Shown here: positions 8,309-17,223 of the stretch, in pieces | How the letters are laid out: each line of letters begins with the position of its first letter | Position numbering within the stretch: the first letter of the stretch is position 1 | NCBI GenBank assembly: GCA_017436345.1 | Contig: JAFSDH010000004.1 | Coordinates: 128,661-192,660, forward strand | Length of the DNA: 64,000 bases | Origin: Bacilli bacterium | GTDB lineage: Bacteria; Bacillota_I; Bacilli_A; RF39; UBA660 | Reading direction: 5' to 3' | The notes under the pieces: model-generated | What the model was told of the DNA's origin: nothing | What the model saw: only the letters and a program-made list of their open reading frames with translations | The model's database searches: none | Made by a program: the position numbers and the translations under genes

Positions 8309-10048
8309 ATGAAACAACATTATAATACAGATTTTAATATTAAAAATGTTAATGAAAAAGTAACACTATATGGATGGGTACAAAAAAAGAGAGATTTAGG
8401 TGGACTTACTTTTATTGATTTAAGAGATAGAAGTGGTATTATCCAATTAGTTGTTAGACCAGAAGATGAAGCACATGAAATAGCAACATCACTAAAAAGT
8501 GAAGCTGTTATTAAAGTAGTAGGAACTATCTCTGAAAGAGAAAGTAAAAATACTAAAATTCCTACTGGAGAAATCGAGGTATTAGTAGAAGAAATGGAAC
8601 TAATTAATAATAGTATTGATATTCCATTTGAAATAACTAATGATACAACAGCGCTTGAAGACACTAGATTAAAATATAGATATCTAGATATTAGAAGAGA
8701 AAACATTAAAGATAACTTAATTCTAAGACATAATGTAACTATGATCGTAAGAAATTTCTTATCTAAGTTAGGATTTATTGAAGTAGAAACTCCTATTTTA
8801 TGTAAATCAACTCCGGAAGGAGCAAGAGACTATTTAGTACCTTCTCGTATCTTTAACGGAAGATTCTATGCGCTTCCTCAATCTCCACAAATCTATAAGC
8901 AATTATTAATGATTGGTGGTATGGAAAGATATTTCCAAATTGCTAGATGTTTTAGAGACGAAGACTTACGTGCAGACCGTCAACCTGAATTTACTCAAAT
9001 CGATATTGAAATGAGTTTCGTTGAAGAAGAAGATGTATGGAACGTTGTAGAAGGAATGATGGGTGAAATCTTTAAAGAAATTAAAGGTGTAGAACTTCCT
9101 AAATTTCCTAGACTTACATATAACGAATGTATGGAAAGATTCGGTAGTGATAAACCAGATACTCGCTTTGAATTAGAAATTCAAGATATCACAGAAATTT
9201 TCAAAAATACTACATTTGAAATCTTTAAAAATATTATTAATGATAATGGTATTATTAACTGTCTAGTAGTTAAAAATGCTGCAGATAAATTCTCTAGAAA
9301 AGACTTAGATAAATTAACAGACTTTGTTAAAATCTATAAAGCAAAAGCATTATCTTATTTGAAATATAATGAAAATGAACTAGGTGGAAGTATTGCTAAA
9401 GTAACTAGTGATGAAGAAAAAGCTGCTTTAATTGAAAAATTAGGTTTAGAAGAAAATGACTTAGTATTAATAGTAGCAGACCAAAGAAAAATTACAAAAC
9501 CAGCACTAGGTGCTCTTCGTAATAAACTTGGTCATGACTTAGAATTAATCGATACAACTAAGTTTAACTTCTTATGGGTAACAGAATTCCCAATGTATGA
9601 ATATTCAGAAGAAGAAGATCGTTATGTTGCAGCACATCATCCATTTACATCACCAAGAAAAGAAGACTTAGATAAATTATTAACTGATAAAGCTAATTGT
9701 TATTCAAGGGCATATGACCTTGTATTAAATGGTTATGAACTATTATCAGGATCAATTCGTATTCATGATGCTACAACTCAAAAGAAAGTATTTGATGCAA
9801 TTGGATTAACTGAGGAAGAAGCAAAATTAAAATTTGGATTCTTCTTAGATGCATTTAAATACGGTGCACCTCCTCATGGTGGAGTAGGTATTGGACTAGA
9901 AAGATTAATAATGATTTTAGCTGATACTGATAATATTCGTGATGTAGTAGCATTCCCTAAAACAGCTTCTGCATCTTGCTTAATGAGTGAAGCACCTAAC
10001 ATTGTTGATGAAAAACAACTAAATGAATTAGGAATTAAATTAAAATAA
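8309..10048 (+). CDS. aspS: Aspartyl-tRNA synthetase, bacterial type
   Basis: The 579-aa product has an N-terminal OB-fold anticodon domain (VTLYGWVQKKRDLGGLTFID), then the class II core: FIEVETPILCKSTPEGARDY, QSPQIYKQLLM, the RCFRDEDLRADRQPEFTQID motif 2, a bacterial GAD insert (about 290-400), and motif 3 in GGVGIGLERLIMILADTDNI. It charges tRNA-Asp. It is second in the T-box-controlled operon with hisS and ends at a strong terminator. Discriminating versus non-discriminating activity cannot be decided here; no gatCAB genes are in the window. Confidence 0.97.
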   Translation: MKQHYNTDFNIKNVNEKVTLYGWVQKKRDLGGLTFIDLRDRSGIIQLVVRPEDEAHEIATSLKSEAVIKVVGTISERESKNTKIPTGEIEVLVEEMELINNSIDIPFEITNDTTALEDTRLKYRYLDIRRENIKDNLILRHNVTMIVRNFLSKLGFIEVETPILCKSTPEGARDYLVPSRIFNGRFYALPQSPQIYKQLLMIGGMERYFQIARCFRDEDLRADRQPEFTQIDIEMSFVEEEDVWNVVEGMMGEIFKEIKGVELPKFPRLTYNECMERFGSDKPDTRFELEIQDITEIFKNTTFEIFKNIINDNGIINCLVVKNAADKFSRKDLDKLTDFVKIYKAKALSYLKYNENELGGSIAKVTSDEEKAALIEKLGLEENDLVLIVADQRKITKPALGALRNKLGHDLELIDTTKFNFLWVTEFPMYEYSEEEDRYVAAHHPFTSPRKEDLDKLLTDKANCYSRAYDLVLNGYELLSGSIRIHDATTQKKVFDAIGLTEEEAKLKFGFFLDAFKYGAPPHGGVGIGLERLIMILADTDNIRDVVAFPKTASASCLMSEAPNIVDEKQLNELGIKLK

Positions 10049-10058
10049 TAAAATATAA

Positions 10059-10095
10059 AAAAGGTTAATAAATATTAATAAATATTAACCTTTTC
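10059..10095 (+). terminator. Intrinsic terminator of hisS-aspS
   Basis: AAAAGGTTAATA pairs with TATTAACCTTTT (12 bp) and is followed by further T residues. Confidence 0.85.
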
Positions 10096-10098
10096 TTA

Positions 10099-10126
10099 TT
10101 GAAAGAAAAAAAATATATGTTAAAAT
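10099..10126 (+). promoter_or_regulatory. Promoter of prepilin-like gene 1
   Basis: TTGAAA (10099-10104) and TAAAAT (10121-10126), spaced 16 bp, with an extended TG (10118-10119) before the -10. Confidence 0.6.
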
Positions 10127-10151
10127 AAGTATAGATAATAGAGGTGTACTT

Positions 10152-11579
10152 ATGAAAAATAAAAAAGGTTTTACGCTTATAGAGTTATTAGCAGTTATCG
10201 TAGTGTTAGGTTTGTTAATGGCACTAGCGATACCTGCTGTTACAAAGTATATTACAGGTTCTAGAAAAAGCACTTTAGTCTCAACTATTGAAGGGTATGT
10301 AACTGCCGTTATAAATGATGTTAATGATGGAAACTATAAATTTTCTGATCCTACAAAAGTATATGCAGTACCACTTGAATGTATATCATTAGAAAAAGGA
10401 GGAACTGATCCTTTTGGTGAATGGTTACAAGCTAATGAAAGTTACTGGGCCTATGTTTTAGTCCAATATGATAATAAAAACTATAATTATGATTATGGCT
10501 TTACTTTTAAAGATGATGCTGGATATGGAATGTATCCAACAATTATCAAAAATATTGATGAAAAAAGTAATCAGGTAAATACTGGTTATGATGATTTAAA
10601 AATGCCTAAAACAGGTTATGCAATTGATTTTGTATCTAAAGATAAATGGAATGGGTTTAATATAAGCGACACAACAGAAATAATTGTTTTAGAAGCTGAA
10701 AGCGAAGGAAAAATAGGTGATAATGAAAAAACATGTACTCTTCACACTAAAGGTTCTAACTATGAAGAAATAGAAGCTGGTAAACCAATCACACCTAATA
10801 ATGGTATAGCAAATATTAATAAAGATTTAGTACTAGTAAATAGACCATTCTATAATGATGCATCTAACGTTGAATATATCACTATAAATGGAAATGGATA
10901 TAGTGTTACTCAAAAAGTAACTGATCCTAATGTCTTAGGATGGAATTCTCAAGGAAATATTGCCAATATGGGATGTGTATTCTCATCTTCTAATGGTGCT
11001 AAAGTAACAGTAAATGATTTAACAATGAAAGGTACTGTTCAAACTATTTCATTAGGTCATTATGGTGGATCAACATACAATAATTATAATACAGAATTTA
11101 ATAATGTTAATATTGTGGGTGTTGAAGTTCTTTCTTTTAGTTCCAATATAGCACCAGCAGTAGTTGTGTATGGTAATGCAACATTTAATAATACTAATAT
11201 TTATGATACAAAAATGTCTCCATATGATACAGATGGATATAAAATCTATGATTTAGCAGTAGTAAATTATACTACAACTAAAATAAATGGTGGTAAAATA
11301 GGATCAATTTATACTTGGGCAAAGGTATACTTAGAAATAAATAATGCAACTATAGATACAATTACAACGCAAGCTCGCTATGTAAGTGATTTTAAAACGG
11401 GTGAACTTGTAATTGGACCTGGAACAACAGTTAATAAAATACTTGTAAGTAATAGTAATGCTAAAATTACGATTAAACCAGGAGCAACTGTTAATACCTT
11501 AGACTATAACAATTTATCCAGAACTAAAATGACTGTTACAATTGAACCAGGTGCAACAGTAAAAAATATTATAAATTAA
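10152..11579 (+). CDS. Prepilin-like surface protein with type IV pilin N-terminus and beta-helix C-terminus
   Basis: Start at ATG 10152 after GAGGTG. The N-terminus KKGFTLIELLAVIVVLGLLM is a textbook class III (prepilin) signal, to be cut after Gly and methylated on Phe, followed by the hydrophobic pilin helix. Residues ~30-215 form a module shared with the protein at 20228, including ECISLEKGGTDPFGEWLQ and YWAYVLVQYDN. The last ~245 residues are rich in Asn/Thr/Ile/Val with short beta-strand repeats, resembling a right-handed beta-helix. At 475 aa it is far longer than a major pilin, so a minor, tip-located or adhesive pilin is more likely. No pilus motor or prepilin peptidase gene is nearby. 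It stands alone between a promoter and a bidirectional terminator. Confidence 0.85.
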   Translation: MKNKKGFTLIELLAVIVVLGLLMALAIPAVTKYITGSRKSTLVSTIEGYVTAVINDVNDGNYKFSDPTKVYAVPLECISLEKGGTDPFGEWLQANESYWAYVLVQYDNKNYNYDYGFTFKDDAGYGMYPTIIKNIDEKSNQVNTGYDDLKMPKTGYAIDFVSKDKWNGFNISDTTEIIVLEAESEGKIGDNEKTCTLHTKGSNYEEIEAGKPITPNNGIANINKDLVLVNRPFYNDASNVEYITINGNGYSVTQKVTDPNVLGWNSQGNIANMGCVFSSSNGAKVTVNDLTMKGTVQTISLGHYGGSTYNNYNTEFNNVNIVGVEVLSFSSNIAPAVVVYGNATFNNTNIYDTKMSPYDTDGYKIYDLAVVNYTTTKINGGKIGSIYTWAKVYLEINNATIDTITTQARYVSDFKTGELVIGPGTTVNKILVSNSNAKITIKPGATVNTLDYNNLSRTKMTVTIEPGATVKNIIN

Positions 11580-11602
11580 AAGAAGTCATTGACTTCTTTT
11601 TA
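11578..11602. terminator. Bidirectional terminator between convergent genes
   Basis: AAAAGAAGTC and GACTTCTTTT form a 10-bp stem with a 3-base loop and T tracts on both strands. It serves the prepilin gene (+) and the hydrolase gene (-). Confidence 0.75.
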
Positions 11603-12353
11603 AATACTCCAAAATAACTCTATTAACATAATAAGCTCTATCTAAATAAGGAAAATGTCCACTTTTTGGGACTACTACTAATCCAGAATTTTTAATTTCT
11701 TTATTAATAAAATATCCATCACTTAAAGGAACATCTTTATCAAGTTCTCCCCATATAATTAAAGTATCTACATTAATATTTTTAATATCTTGTTTTTGAT
11801 CGTGATTAACTATATTAATAAAAGTCTTTCTAATATTAGGATTAAGCTTAGAATAATCAGATGAACCAAATATTTTAATTAATTTATTTAAATATCTATT
11901 TCTAATTTTTTTAGGTATAAATATATTCATCTTTTTTAGAAATTTATATAGTTTTTCTTTTGTTCTTAAATAAAAATTCTTTTTATGTTTGATTCCTGCT
12001 ATATCTATAAGAATAAGATTTTTAATTCCTAAATTATATCTTTTAAATAAATCTATTGTAATTCTTCCTCCAAAAGAATGAGCTATTAATGTTAAATTAT
12101 TTATATTATTTCTTAAAATAAATTCTTTTATCAAATAACTATAATCTTTAATGTATAAATCACGATTAGGGAAATAACTTTTTCCAAAACCAGGATAATC
12201 TAATATATAAACTGTATATTTTTCTTTTAAAATATCAATTAAATATTTAAATGTAATTCTATTATCTCCCCATCCAGGAAGAATTAAAATATTTCTTTTT
12301 CCATCTCCATACTTCTCATAATAAATTGTCAAGTCATTTACAATAAAACGCAT
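11586..12353 (-). CDS. Alpha/beta hydrolase fold protein
   Basis: The 255-aa cytoplasmic protein has the hydrolase order: oxyanion region PGWGDNRITF, the YPGFGKS strand, the nucleophile elbow AHSFGG (Ser), IWGELDKDVP with a likely acid residue, and the catalytic His in SGHFPYLDR near the C-terminus. The substrate is unknown. It could be a carboxylesterase or a C-C hydrolase. Start ATG follows AGGTGA. It is a single gene, divergent from pyk and convergent with the prepilin gene. Confidence 0.85.
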   Translation of the reverse strand: MRFIVNDLTIYYEKYGDGKRNILILPGWGDNRITFKYLIDILKEKYTVYILDYPGFGKSYFPNRDLYIKDYSYLIKEFILRNNINNLTLIAHSFGGRITIDLFKRYNLGIKNLILIDIAGIKHKKNFYLRTKEKLYKFLKKMNIFIPKKIRNRYLNKLIKIFGSSDYSKLNPNIRKTFINIVNHDQKQDIKNINVDTLIIWGELDKDVPLSDGYFINKEIKNSGLVVVPKSGHFPYLDRAYYVNRVILEYLKRSQ

Positions 12354-12390
12354 AACTTCACCTAATATAAATTATGAATTTAAAAAAATG

Positions 12391-12419
12391 TTGTTAATAA
12401 AATTGAAGTTTGTTATAAT
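12391..12419 (+). promoter_or_regulatory. Promoter of pyk
   Basis: TTGTTA (12391-12396), 17 bp, TATAAT (12414-12419) with an extended TGT just before it. Confidence 0.75.
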
Positions 12420-12443
12420 TAATACGAATTTGGAGGGAAGTAT

Positions 12444-13859
12444 ATGAGTATAAAAAGAACTAAAATAATTTGTAGTATTGGACCTGCTACTGAAACAGAA
12501 GAAATATTAACTAAATTAGCTAAAGAAGGAATGAACGTAGTAAGACTTAACTTTTCTCATGGTAACTATGAAGAATATAAAGCAAGAAAAGAATTAGTAG
12601 AAAAGGTAAGAAAAAATACAGGATATCATATTGGATTATTATATGATACAAAAGGACCAGATTTTAGAACATTAGAAATGGAAAATAATGGAGTAGAACT
12701 AATTGATGGTAAAACTATTCGTATTGTAAAAGAAGATGTCGTAGGAAATAGTGAAAGAATTAGTGTTAATTATAAAAATGTTCTAGATAAATTACAAAAA
12801 GGTGATACTGTTTTATTTGATGACGGATTAATGATGGTTAAAGTAATATCTAAAGAAAAAGATGGAGTTACTTGTGAAATTATTAATGGAGGTGTTTTAT
12901 CTTCTCGTAAAGGTGTAGCAACCCCAGGAGTTTCTCTAGATATACCATTTTTATCTGAACAAGATAAAAAAGATATAAAATTTGCTTGTGAAAATGATGG
13001 AGATTTCTTAGCATTATCATTTGTTACATGTAAAAAAGATATTGAAGATGTAAGAAAATTACTTGAAAAATATAATCGTACAGATATGAAGATAATTTCT
13101 AAAGTAGAAAGTAAAACAGCTATTGATAATTTAGATGAAATAATTTCTGCTAGTGATGGTATTATGGTTGCTCGTGGAGATTTAGGAGTAGAGCTTCCTA
13201 TGCAAGAATTACCAATTTTACAAAAATTAATGATTCAAAAATGCCGTGAACAAGGAAAATTCTGTATTGTTGCAACTGAAATGTTAGCATCTATGTATAC
13301 ATCTTCTAGACCAACACGTGCTGAAGTATCAGATATATCTAATGCTGTATTAGATGGTTGTGATGCTGTTATGTTAAGTGGAGAAACAACAATTGGTAAA
13401 CATCCTGTTGAAGCAGTAAGATATATGAGTGATATTTGTAAAGAAGCAGAAGAATTTTATGATTATGGTTATGAGTATGATTACAATCATGATAAAGCAA
13501 TAACTGCTGCTGTTGCTAAAGCTGTTGTTGCTAGTATTGAAGAATTAGATGCCAAAGCAATAGTTGTTCCAACAATGGGAGGACATAGTGCTAGAGTAAT
13601 GAGTAATTTAAAACCAGAACCAATAATTATTGCGACTTGTCCAAATGAAAAAGTAGCTAGAAGCTTATCACTAAATTTTGGAGTTTATTGTACTGTTGTA
13701 CCAATAATTGATGAATTTGGTGAAATAATTAAAGTAGCAAGAGAAGAATCTACAAGAATATTAAAATTAAAGAAGAAAGATGTTATTGTAATAACTGGAG
13801 GAATTCACTCTGAAAGTGAAGTAAATCAAACAAACTTCTTAAAAATAGAAGAAATCTAA
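12444..13859 (+). CDS. pyk: Pyruvate kinase
   Basis: The 471-aa enzyme transfers phosphate from PEP to ADP at the end of glycolysis. Visible motifs: MNVVRLNFSHG, the DTKGPDFRT loop (most enzymes have DTKGPEIRT), the beta-barrel B domain (about 70-170), IISKVESKTAIDNLDEI with the catalytic Lys, MVARGDLGVELP, and DAVMLSGETTIGKHPVEAV. The segment ATEMLASM replaces the common ATQMLxSM. The C-terminal domain is present, but the extra PEP-utiliser-like domain of Bacillus pyruvate kinase is absent. It is monocistronic between an extended -10 promoter and a strong terminator. The window also encodes PPDK, which runs the reverse direction with PPi/ATP. Confidence 0.96.
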   Translation: MSIKRTKIICSIGPATETEEILTKLAKEGMNVVRLNFSHGNYEEYKARKELVEKVRKNTGYHIGLLYDTKGPDFRTLEMENNGVELIDGKTIRIVKEDVVGNSERISVNYKNVLDKLQKGDTVLFDDGLMMVKVISKEKDGVTCEIINGGVLSSRKGVATPGVSLDIPFLSEQDKKDIKFACENDGDFLALSFVTCKKDIEDVRKLLEKYNRTDMKIISKVESKTAIDNLDEIISASDGIMVARGDLGVELPMQELPILQKLMIQKCREQGKFCIVATEMLASMYTSSRPTRAEVSDISNAVLDGCDAVMLSGETTIGKHPVEAVRYMSDICKEAEEFYDYGYEYDYNHDKAITAAVAKAVVASIEELDAKAIVVPTMGGHSARVMSNLKPEPIIIATCPNEKVARSLSLNFGVYCTVVPIIDEFGEIIKVAREESTRILKLKKKDVIVITGGIHSESEVNQTNFLKIEEI

Positions 13860-13901
13860 TAAATGAAAAATAGTGAAATATAAAAACACTTTTATTTATT
13901 T

Positions 13902-13930
13902 AAGTCAACGCTTTCGTTGACTTTTTTTAT
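13902..13930 (+). terminator. Intrinsic terminator of pyk
   Basis: AAGTCAACG pairs with CGTTGACTT around CTTT, followed by seven T. The 3' arm also provides the -35 hexamer of the next promoter. Confidence 0.9.
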
Positions 13931-13945
13931 ATATTTTGATATAAT
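13917..13945 (+). promoter_or_regulatory. Promoter of the L,D-transpeptidase gene, embedded in the pyk terminator
   Basis: TTGACT (13917-13922) lies within the terminator stem. A 17-bp spacer ends in TGA, followed by TATAAT (13940-13945). All elements match a vegetative promoter closely. Confidence 0.8.
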
Positions 13946-13971
13946 GTGCTTGCTTTTTAAGGGGGTTAATT

Positions 13972-15249
13972 ATGAATAAAAATATGATTAAAATACTAGC
14001 GTTAATTACGGCTTTAAGTGCTGCAATGACCGTAGGTATAGTTAAACTTTCTGATACTAACGAAGATGAGGTATATGAATACCTTAATGAATCAAGACCT
14101 ACTATATCTCAAGAATATGAAGAAGATACAATACCAACACATGGTACTAAAGTAGAAGAAACAATTGAAGTAATTCAACCATCACCAACAGAAAAAGAAG
14201 AAGAAATTATAGTAGAAGAAAAAAATGAATATATAGTAGTTCAAGCTAACTCGGATGTGAATGTTAGATCAGGAGCTTCAACAACAACATTTAAAATAGG
14301 GAACTTACAAGTAAACGAAAAAGCTATATTAATTTTATCCACAGAAAATGGATGGGATTTAGTTAAATATAGTGGTGGTTTAGGATTTGTAAATAATGAT
14401 TATTTAACATATACAAGTGAAAAATATGAATATGAGTATAATCATGAAGAGAAAAAAGATATTGTTTTAACAAATACTGATCTTAACTTTAGACGATTAC
14501 CAACTACTGATGGAGAGAAAATTGATACATTAGAAGTTGGAACAGAATTACAAGTTTTAGCTGAGGTAGATAATGGATGGTTATTAGTAAGACATAATGG
14601 TGAACTAGGTTATGTAAGTGGTGAATATACAACATCTTTATTAGATAAATTAAATGAAAAATATCCATATTTAAACGCTGAAGAATTAGAAATAAAGAAA
14701 GTGGTATATACTAATACAACAGAATTAAATTTAAGAGAAGAACCAAATACTGACTCAGAAATTCAAGATAAATTAACAATCTATGAAACTTTAAGAGTAA
14801 TTGCTGAAAATGATGAATGGTCATTAGTAATGACTAATGATTATAATTTTGGATTTGTCTTTAAAGAATATACTAAAGAATTAACAGGTACTTTTATAAC
14901 AGTTGATAAAGGTGAACAAACTTTAACTATGTATAATGACAATGAAGTACTTGTTCAAACTCCAGTAACAACAGGTAAAGATTCAACTCCAAGTGATACA
15001 GGTAACTTTAGTATTTATTCTAAAGAAAGAGATAGATACCTAACTGGACCTGGATATCGTTCGTTTGTTGAATACTGGATGCCATTTAACGGTGGTGAAG
15101 GTATACACGATGCCTCATGGCGTAGCTCTTTTGGTGGAGAAGGATATCACACTGGTGGAAGTCATGGATGTATAAATACACCAACAGAAGCTGTAGAAAA
15201 GATTTGGGAAAAAGCTGAAGTAGGGACTAAAGTATTAGTTCATAAATAA
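13972..15249 (+). CDS. L,D-transpeptidase (YkuD domain) with SH3 repeats
   Basis: The 425-aa protein has an N-terminal signal/anchor (MIKILALITALSAAMTVGIV) and an acidic/Pro linker. Three bacterial SH3-like domains follow (about 88-145, 160-215 and 240-300; each has the VNVR/LNFR/LNLRE strand and a GFV or GYV element). The YkuD catalytic domain occupies ~300-425, with the active-site SHGCINTP (Cys400) and an upstream conserved His in GIHDASW. It would make 3-3 crosslinks in peptidoglycan or attach proteins to it, acting outside the membrane; the SH3 repeats probably bind the wall. Start ATG follows AAGGGGG. It is monocistronic. Confidence 0.93.
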   Translation: MNKNMIKILALITALSAAMTVGIVKLSDTNEDEVYEYLNESRPTISQEYEEDTIPTHGTKVEETIEVIQPSPTEKEEEIIVEEKNEYIVVQANSDVNVRSGASTTTFKIGNLQVNEKAILILSTENGWDLVKYSGGLGFVNNDYLTYTSEKYEYEYNHEEKKDIVLTNTDLNFRRLPTTDGEKIDTLEVGTELQVLAEVDNGWLLVRHNGELGYVSGEYTTSLLDKLNEKYPYLNAEELEIKKVVYTNTTELNLREEPNTDSEIQDKLTIYETLRVIAENDEWSLVMTNDYNFGFVFKEYTKELTGTFITVDKGEQTLTMYNDNEVLVQTPVTTGKDSTPSDTGNFSIYSKERDRYLTGPGYRSFVEYWMPFNGGEGIHDASWRSSFGGEGYHTGGSHGCINTPTEAVEKIWEKAEVGTKVLVHK

Positions 15250-15272
15250 AAAAGAGACTAAGTCTCTTTTTA
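15247..15272. terminator. Bidirectional terminator
   Basis: AAAAGAGACT and AGTCTCTTTT face each other around one base, with A and T tracts, between the convergent L,D-transpeptidase and tmcAL genes. Confidence 0.75.
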
Positions 15273-16397
15273 TTTTGTAATTGGAGGATTTTTATAACTA
15301 TTAATATCACTATTAGTAATTAATGAATATATCTTTTCAGTACGAATTTCTATTTTTAATAAATCTTCATTATTTTTCTTAATATTAGTTATTATTGGTA
15401 CTTTTATATTTCTCTTTATACTATTTAAATACTCTTTCCCGCGAGTATTGAAACCAAGTACTCTTATATATTTTAAATCTTGATCTAAAGCTTCTTCTTT
15501 AGTTAAAGAAACAAGTATATGTATAAACATTCTAGATATTTTATTATATGTATATCTTTTAGTTTTAACTTTATCAATTAAAGTATCTAAATCTCTACAT
15601 TTATCTATATAGTTAATAACTCTGTTTTCAATACCTTCATCAACAGTTTGATAATTACTTATATTGCTACCTTCATTAATAATTTTGTATTTTAAAAAGT
15701 CAAAATAACTAATATTCTTTTTATTTTTTAAATATTCATATACTAAACTAGGAACATTATCTTTAATATCTTTATCTTCATCAAGAGCTTTTCTAATAGC
15801 AGTTGCACTTACTATTTTATTATTTAACTCTTCATCATGAAAGTCATTTGTTCTTTGAATAGTAATAGGTGTAATATTAGATCCTTGTTTAATAATTTCT
15901 TTTACATAAGAAAGCCCAAGTAAATCATTAGGAGTCCCTATATCTAAATCAGATATGTCTCTAACGGCATTACTCATTGCAGTAGGATAATTAACACCAT
16001 CATCTAAATATGATTTAACTAAGTCATCATATAAAGAATTGTTAAGTTGAATATTAGCAATTTCTTTAAGCTTTTCTACATCATTAGATTCACTACCAAA
16101 TACTAAAGTATCACAACCAAGTTCATTTAGTATAGAAATAGCTCCCTTAGCAAATATATCAGCACTTTGACTGGAAAAAATAAAAGGTAGTTCTACTACT
16201 AAATCAATTCCATAATTTAATGAAATATTAGTTTTTTCTTCTTTAGTTAAAATAGATAAATTTCCTCTTTGAGTAAAACAAGTTGATAGTACTAAAATAA
16301 TAATACTATCAGGATATAACTCCTTAGTTTTTTCGATATGATATAAATGTCCATTATGAAAAGGATTATATTCACAAATAAGACCAATTTTTTTCAT
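15270..16397 (-). CDS. tmcAL: tRNA(Met) cytidine acetate ligase (YlbM family)
   Basis: The protein begins MKKIGLICEYNPFHNGHLYH, the nucleotidyltransferase-like signature of TmcAL, with the HxGH motif in HNGH. It further has STCFTQRG, VVELPFIFSSQSAD, VFGSES and GTPNDLLGLSY blocks. TmcAL makes N4-acetylcytidine at the wobble position of elongator tRNA-Met using acetate and ATP. The longer frame from 16427 is rejected because a TATAAT at 16416-16421 (minus strand) places the transcript start downstream of it, and GGTG precedes the ATG at 16397. The resulting 375 aa is close to the family's usual size (about 400). Confidence 0.92.
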   Translation of the reverse strand: MKKIGLICEYNPFHNGHLYHIEKTKELYPDSIIILVLSTCFTQRGNLSILTKEEKTNISLNYGIDLVVELPFIFSSQSADIFAKGAISILNELGCDTLVFGSESNDVEKLKEIANIQLNNSLYDDLVKSYLDDGVNYPTAMSNAVRDISDLDIGTPNDLLGLSYVKEIIKQGSNITPITIQRTNDFHDEELNNKIVSATAIRKALDEDKDIKDNVPSLVYEYLKNKKNISYFDFLKYKIINEGSNISNYQTVDEGIENRVINYIDKCRDLDTLIDKVKTKRYTYNKISRMFIHILVSLTKEEALDQDLKYIRVLGFNTRGKEYLNSIKRNIKVPIITNIKKNNEDLLKIEIRTEKIYSLITNSDINSYKNPPITK

Positions 16398-16415
16398 AGT
16401 TATCACCACGACCAT

Positions 16416-16421
16416 ATTATA
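16416..16421 (-). promoter_or_regulatory. -10 element of tmcAL
   Basis: TATAAT on the minus strand 19 bases upstream of the chosen start; the -35 is weak. Confidence 0.5.
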
Positions 16422-16442
16422 CAACATAAACTAAATATTTAG

Positions 16443-16471
16443 TTGCAAAAAATTAAAATTTAAGTTATAAT
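16443..16471 (+). promoter_or_regulatory. Promoter of yceD-rpmF
   Basis: TTGCAA (16443-16448), 17 bp, TATAAT (16466-16471). The position excludes an ATG at 16470 as the gene start. Confidence 0.75.
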
Positions 16472-16490
16472 GTTAACGCGAGGTGGAGAT

Positions 16491-16958
16491 ATGGTAATTA
16501 ATTTAGATGAAATCTTTACTAATATGAAAGATGAAATTATACTAGATGAAGATGTTATCTTTGATAAAGAAACATATCATTTACCAGAAATAAAAGAATT
16601 AAAATCAATACATCTAAACGCAAAAATAGAATTAGATGAAAATGAAGAAGTTATTCTAACAGGAAATTTATCTGGAACAATGACGATTCTTGATTCTATT
16701 AGTTTAGAAGAAGTCGACTATAATTTTTCTGAAGAATTAGATGAAAATCTTGAAGAAATTATTGAAAATGACAAAAATAGTATTGATATTATTGACATTT
16801 TATGGCAAAATATTGTCTTAGAGGTCCCACTTAGATATACTGAAGTAACCGATTATAGTAAATATAGTGGCGACGGTTGGAGACTAATTAGTGAAGAAGA
16901 GTTAAAAGTAAAAAATAATCCCTTCCAAGCACTAATAGAAAATAAGAAAGAGGAGTGA
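16491..16958 (+). CDS. DUF177 family protein (YceD-like)
   Basis: The 155-aa acidic protein matches the YceD/DUF177 family in size, in the segment LTGNLSGTMTILDSISLEEVDYNF, and in lying directly upstream of rpmF, the hallmark of the family. Family members are linked to 23S rRNA processing/ribosome assembly in some bacteria and plastids; the exact role here is inferred. The usual Cys pair is missing. Start at 16491 is chosen because GAGGTGG precedes it and the promoter overlaps the earlier ATG. Confidence 0.82.
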   Translation: MVINLDEIFTNMKDEIILDEDVIFDKETYHLPEIKELKSIHLNAKIELDENEEVILTGNLSGTMTILDSISLEEVDYNFSEELDENLEEIIENDKNSIDIIDILWQNIVLEVPLRYTEVTDYSKYSGDGWRLISEEELKVKNNPFQALIENKKEE

Positions 16959-16962
16959 TAAC

Positions 16963-17148
16963 ATGGCAGTACCTTTTAGAAAAGTTTCAAAAACAAGAAA
17001 AAGAATGAGAAGAAGTCACAATGCATTAACACCAGCTGGTGTAACTACTTGTAAAGAATGTGGAGCAGCTATTAAACCTCATAGAGCTTGCCCAAATTGT
17101 GGTTCTTACAAAGGTAAAAAAGTTGTTGATACAAAGGATGCTGAATAA
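16963..17148 (+). CDS. rpmF: 50S ribosomal protein L32
   Basis: The 61-aa protein starts MAVPFRKVSKTRKRMRRSHN, the conserved L32 N-terminus. It has a zinc ribbon of four Cys (30, 33, 43, 46: CKECG and CPNCG). It is a structural part of the large subunit near the exit-tunnel region. This is the zinc-binding (C+) form, not the zinc-independent paralogue. It follows yceD by 4 bases. Confidence 0.98.
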   Translation: MAVPFRKVSKTRKRMRRSHNALTPAGVTTCKECGAAIKPHRACPNCGSYKGKKVVDTKDAE

Positions 17149-17159
17149 GCATTTTTTTT
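17136..17159 (+). terminator. Short terminator folded over the rpmF stop codon
   Basis: ATGCT pairs with AGCAT around GAATA, followed by eight T. The stop codon lies in the hairpin. The stem is short, so the terminator may be leaky. Confidence 0.5.
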
Positions 17160-17171
17160 GTTTGATCAAAC
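17160..17171. promoter_or_regulatory. Perfect palindrome next to a -35 element
   Basis: GTTTGATCAAAC is a 12-bp perfect palindrome ending one base before the TTGAAA -35 of the next gene. It could be an operator, though chance is possible in AT-rich DNA. Confidence 0.3.
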
Positions 17172-17200
17172 TTGAAAAAAATATCAAAATATGATATAAT
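17172..17200 (+). promoter_or_regulatory. Promoter of the gene at 17224
   Basis: TTGAAA (17172-17177), 17 bp ending in TGA, TATAAT (17195-17200). Confidence 0.8.
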
Positions 17201-17223
17201 GTAGCCAGATTTAGGGGGATATT

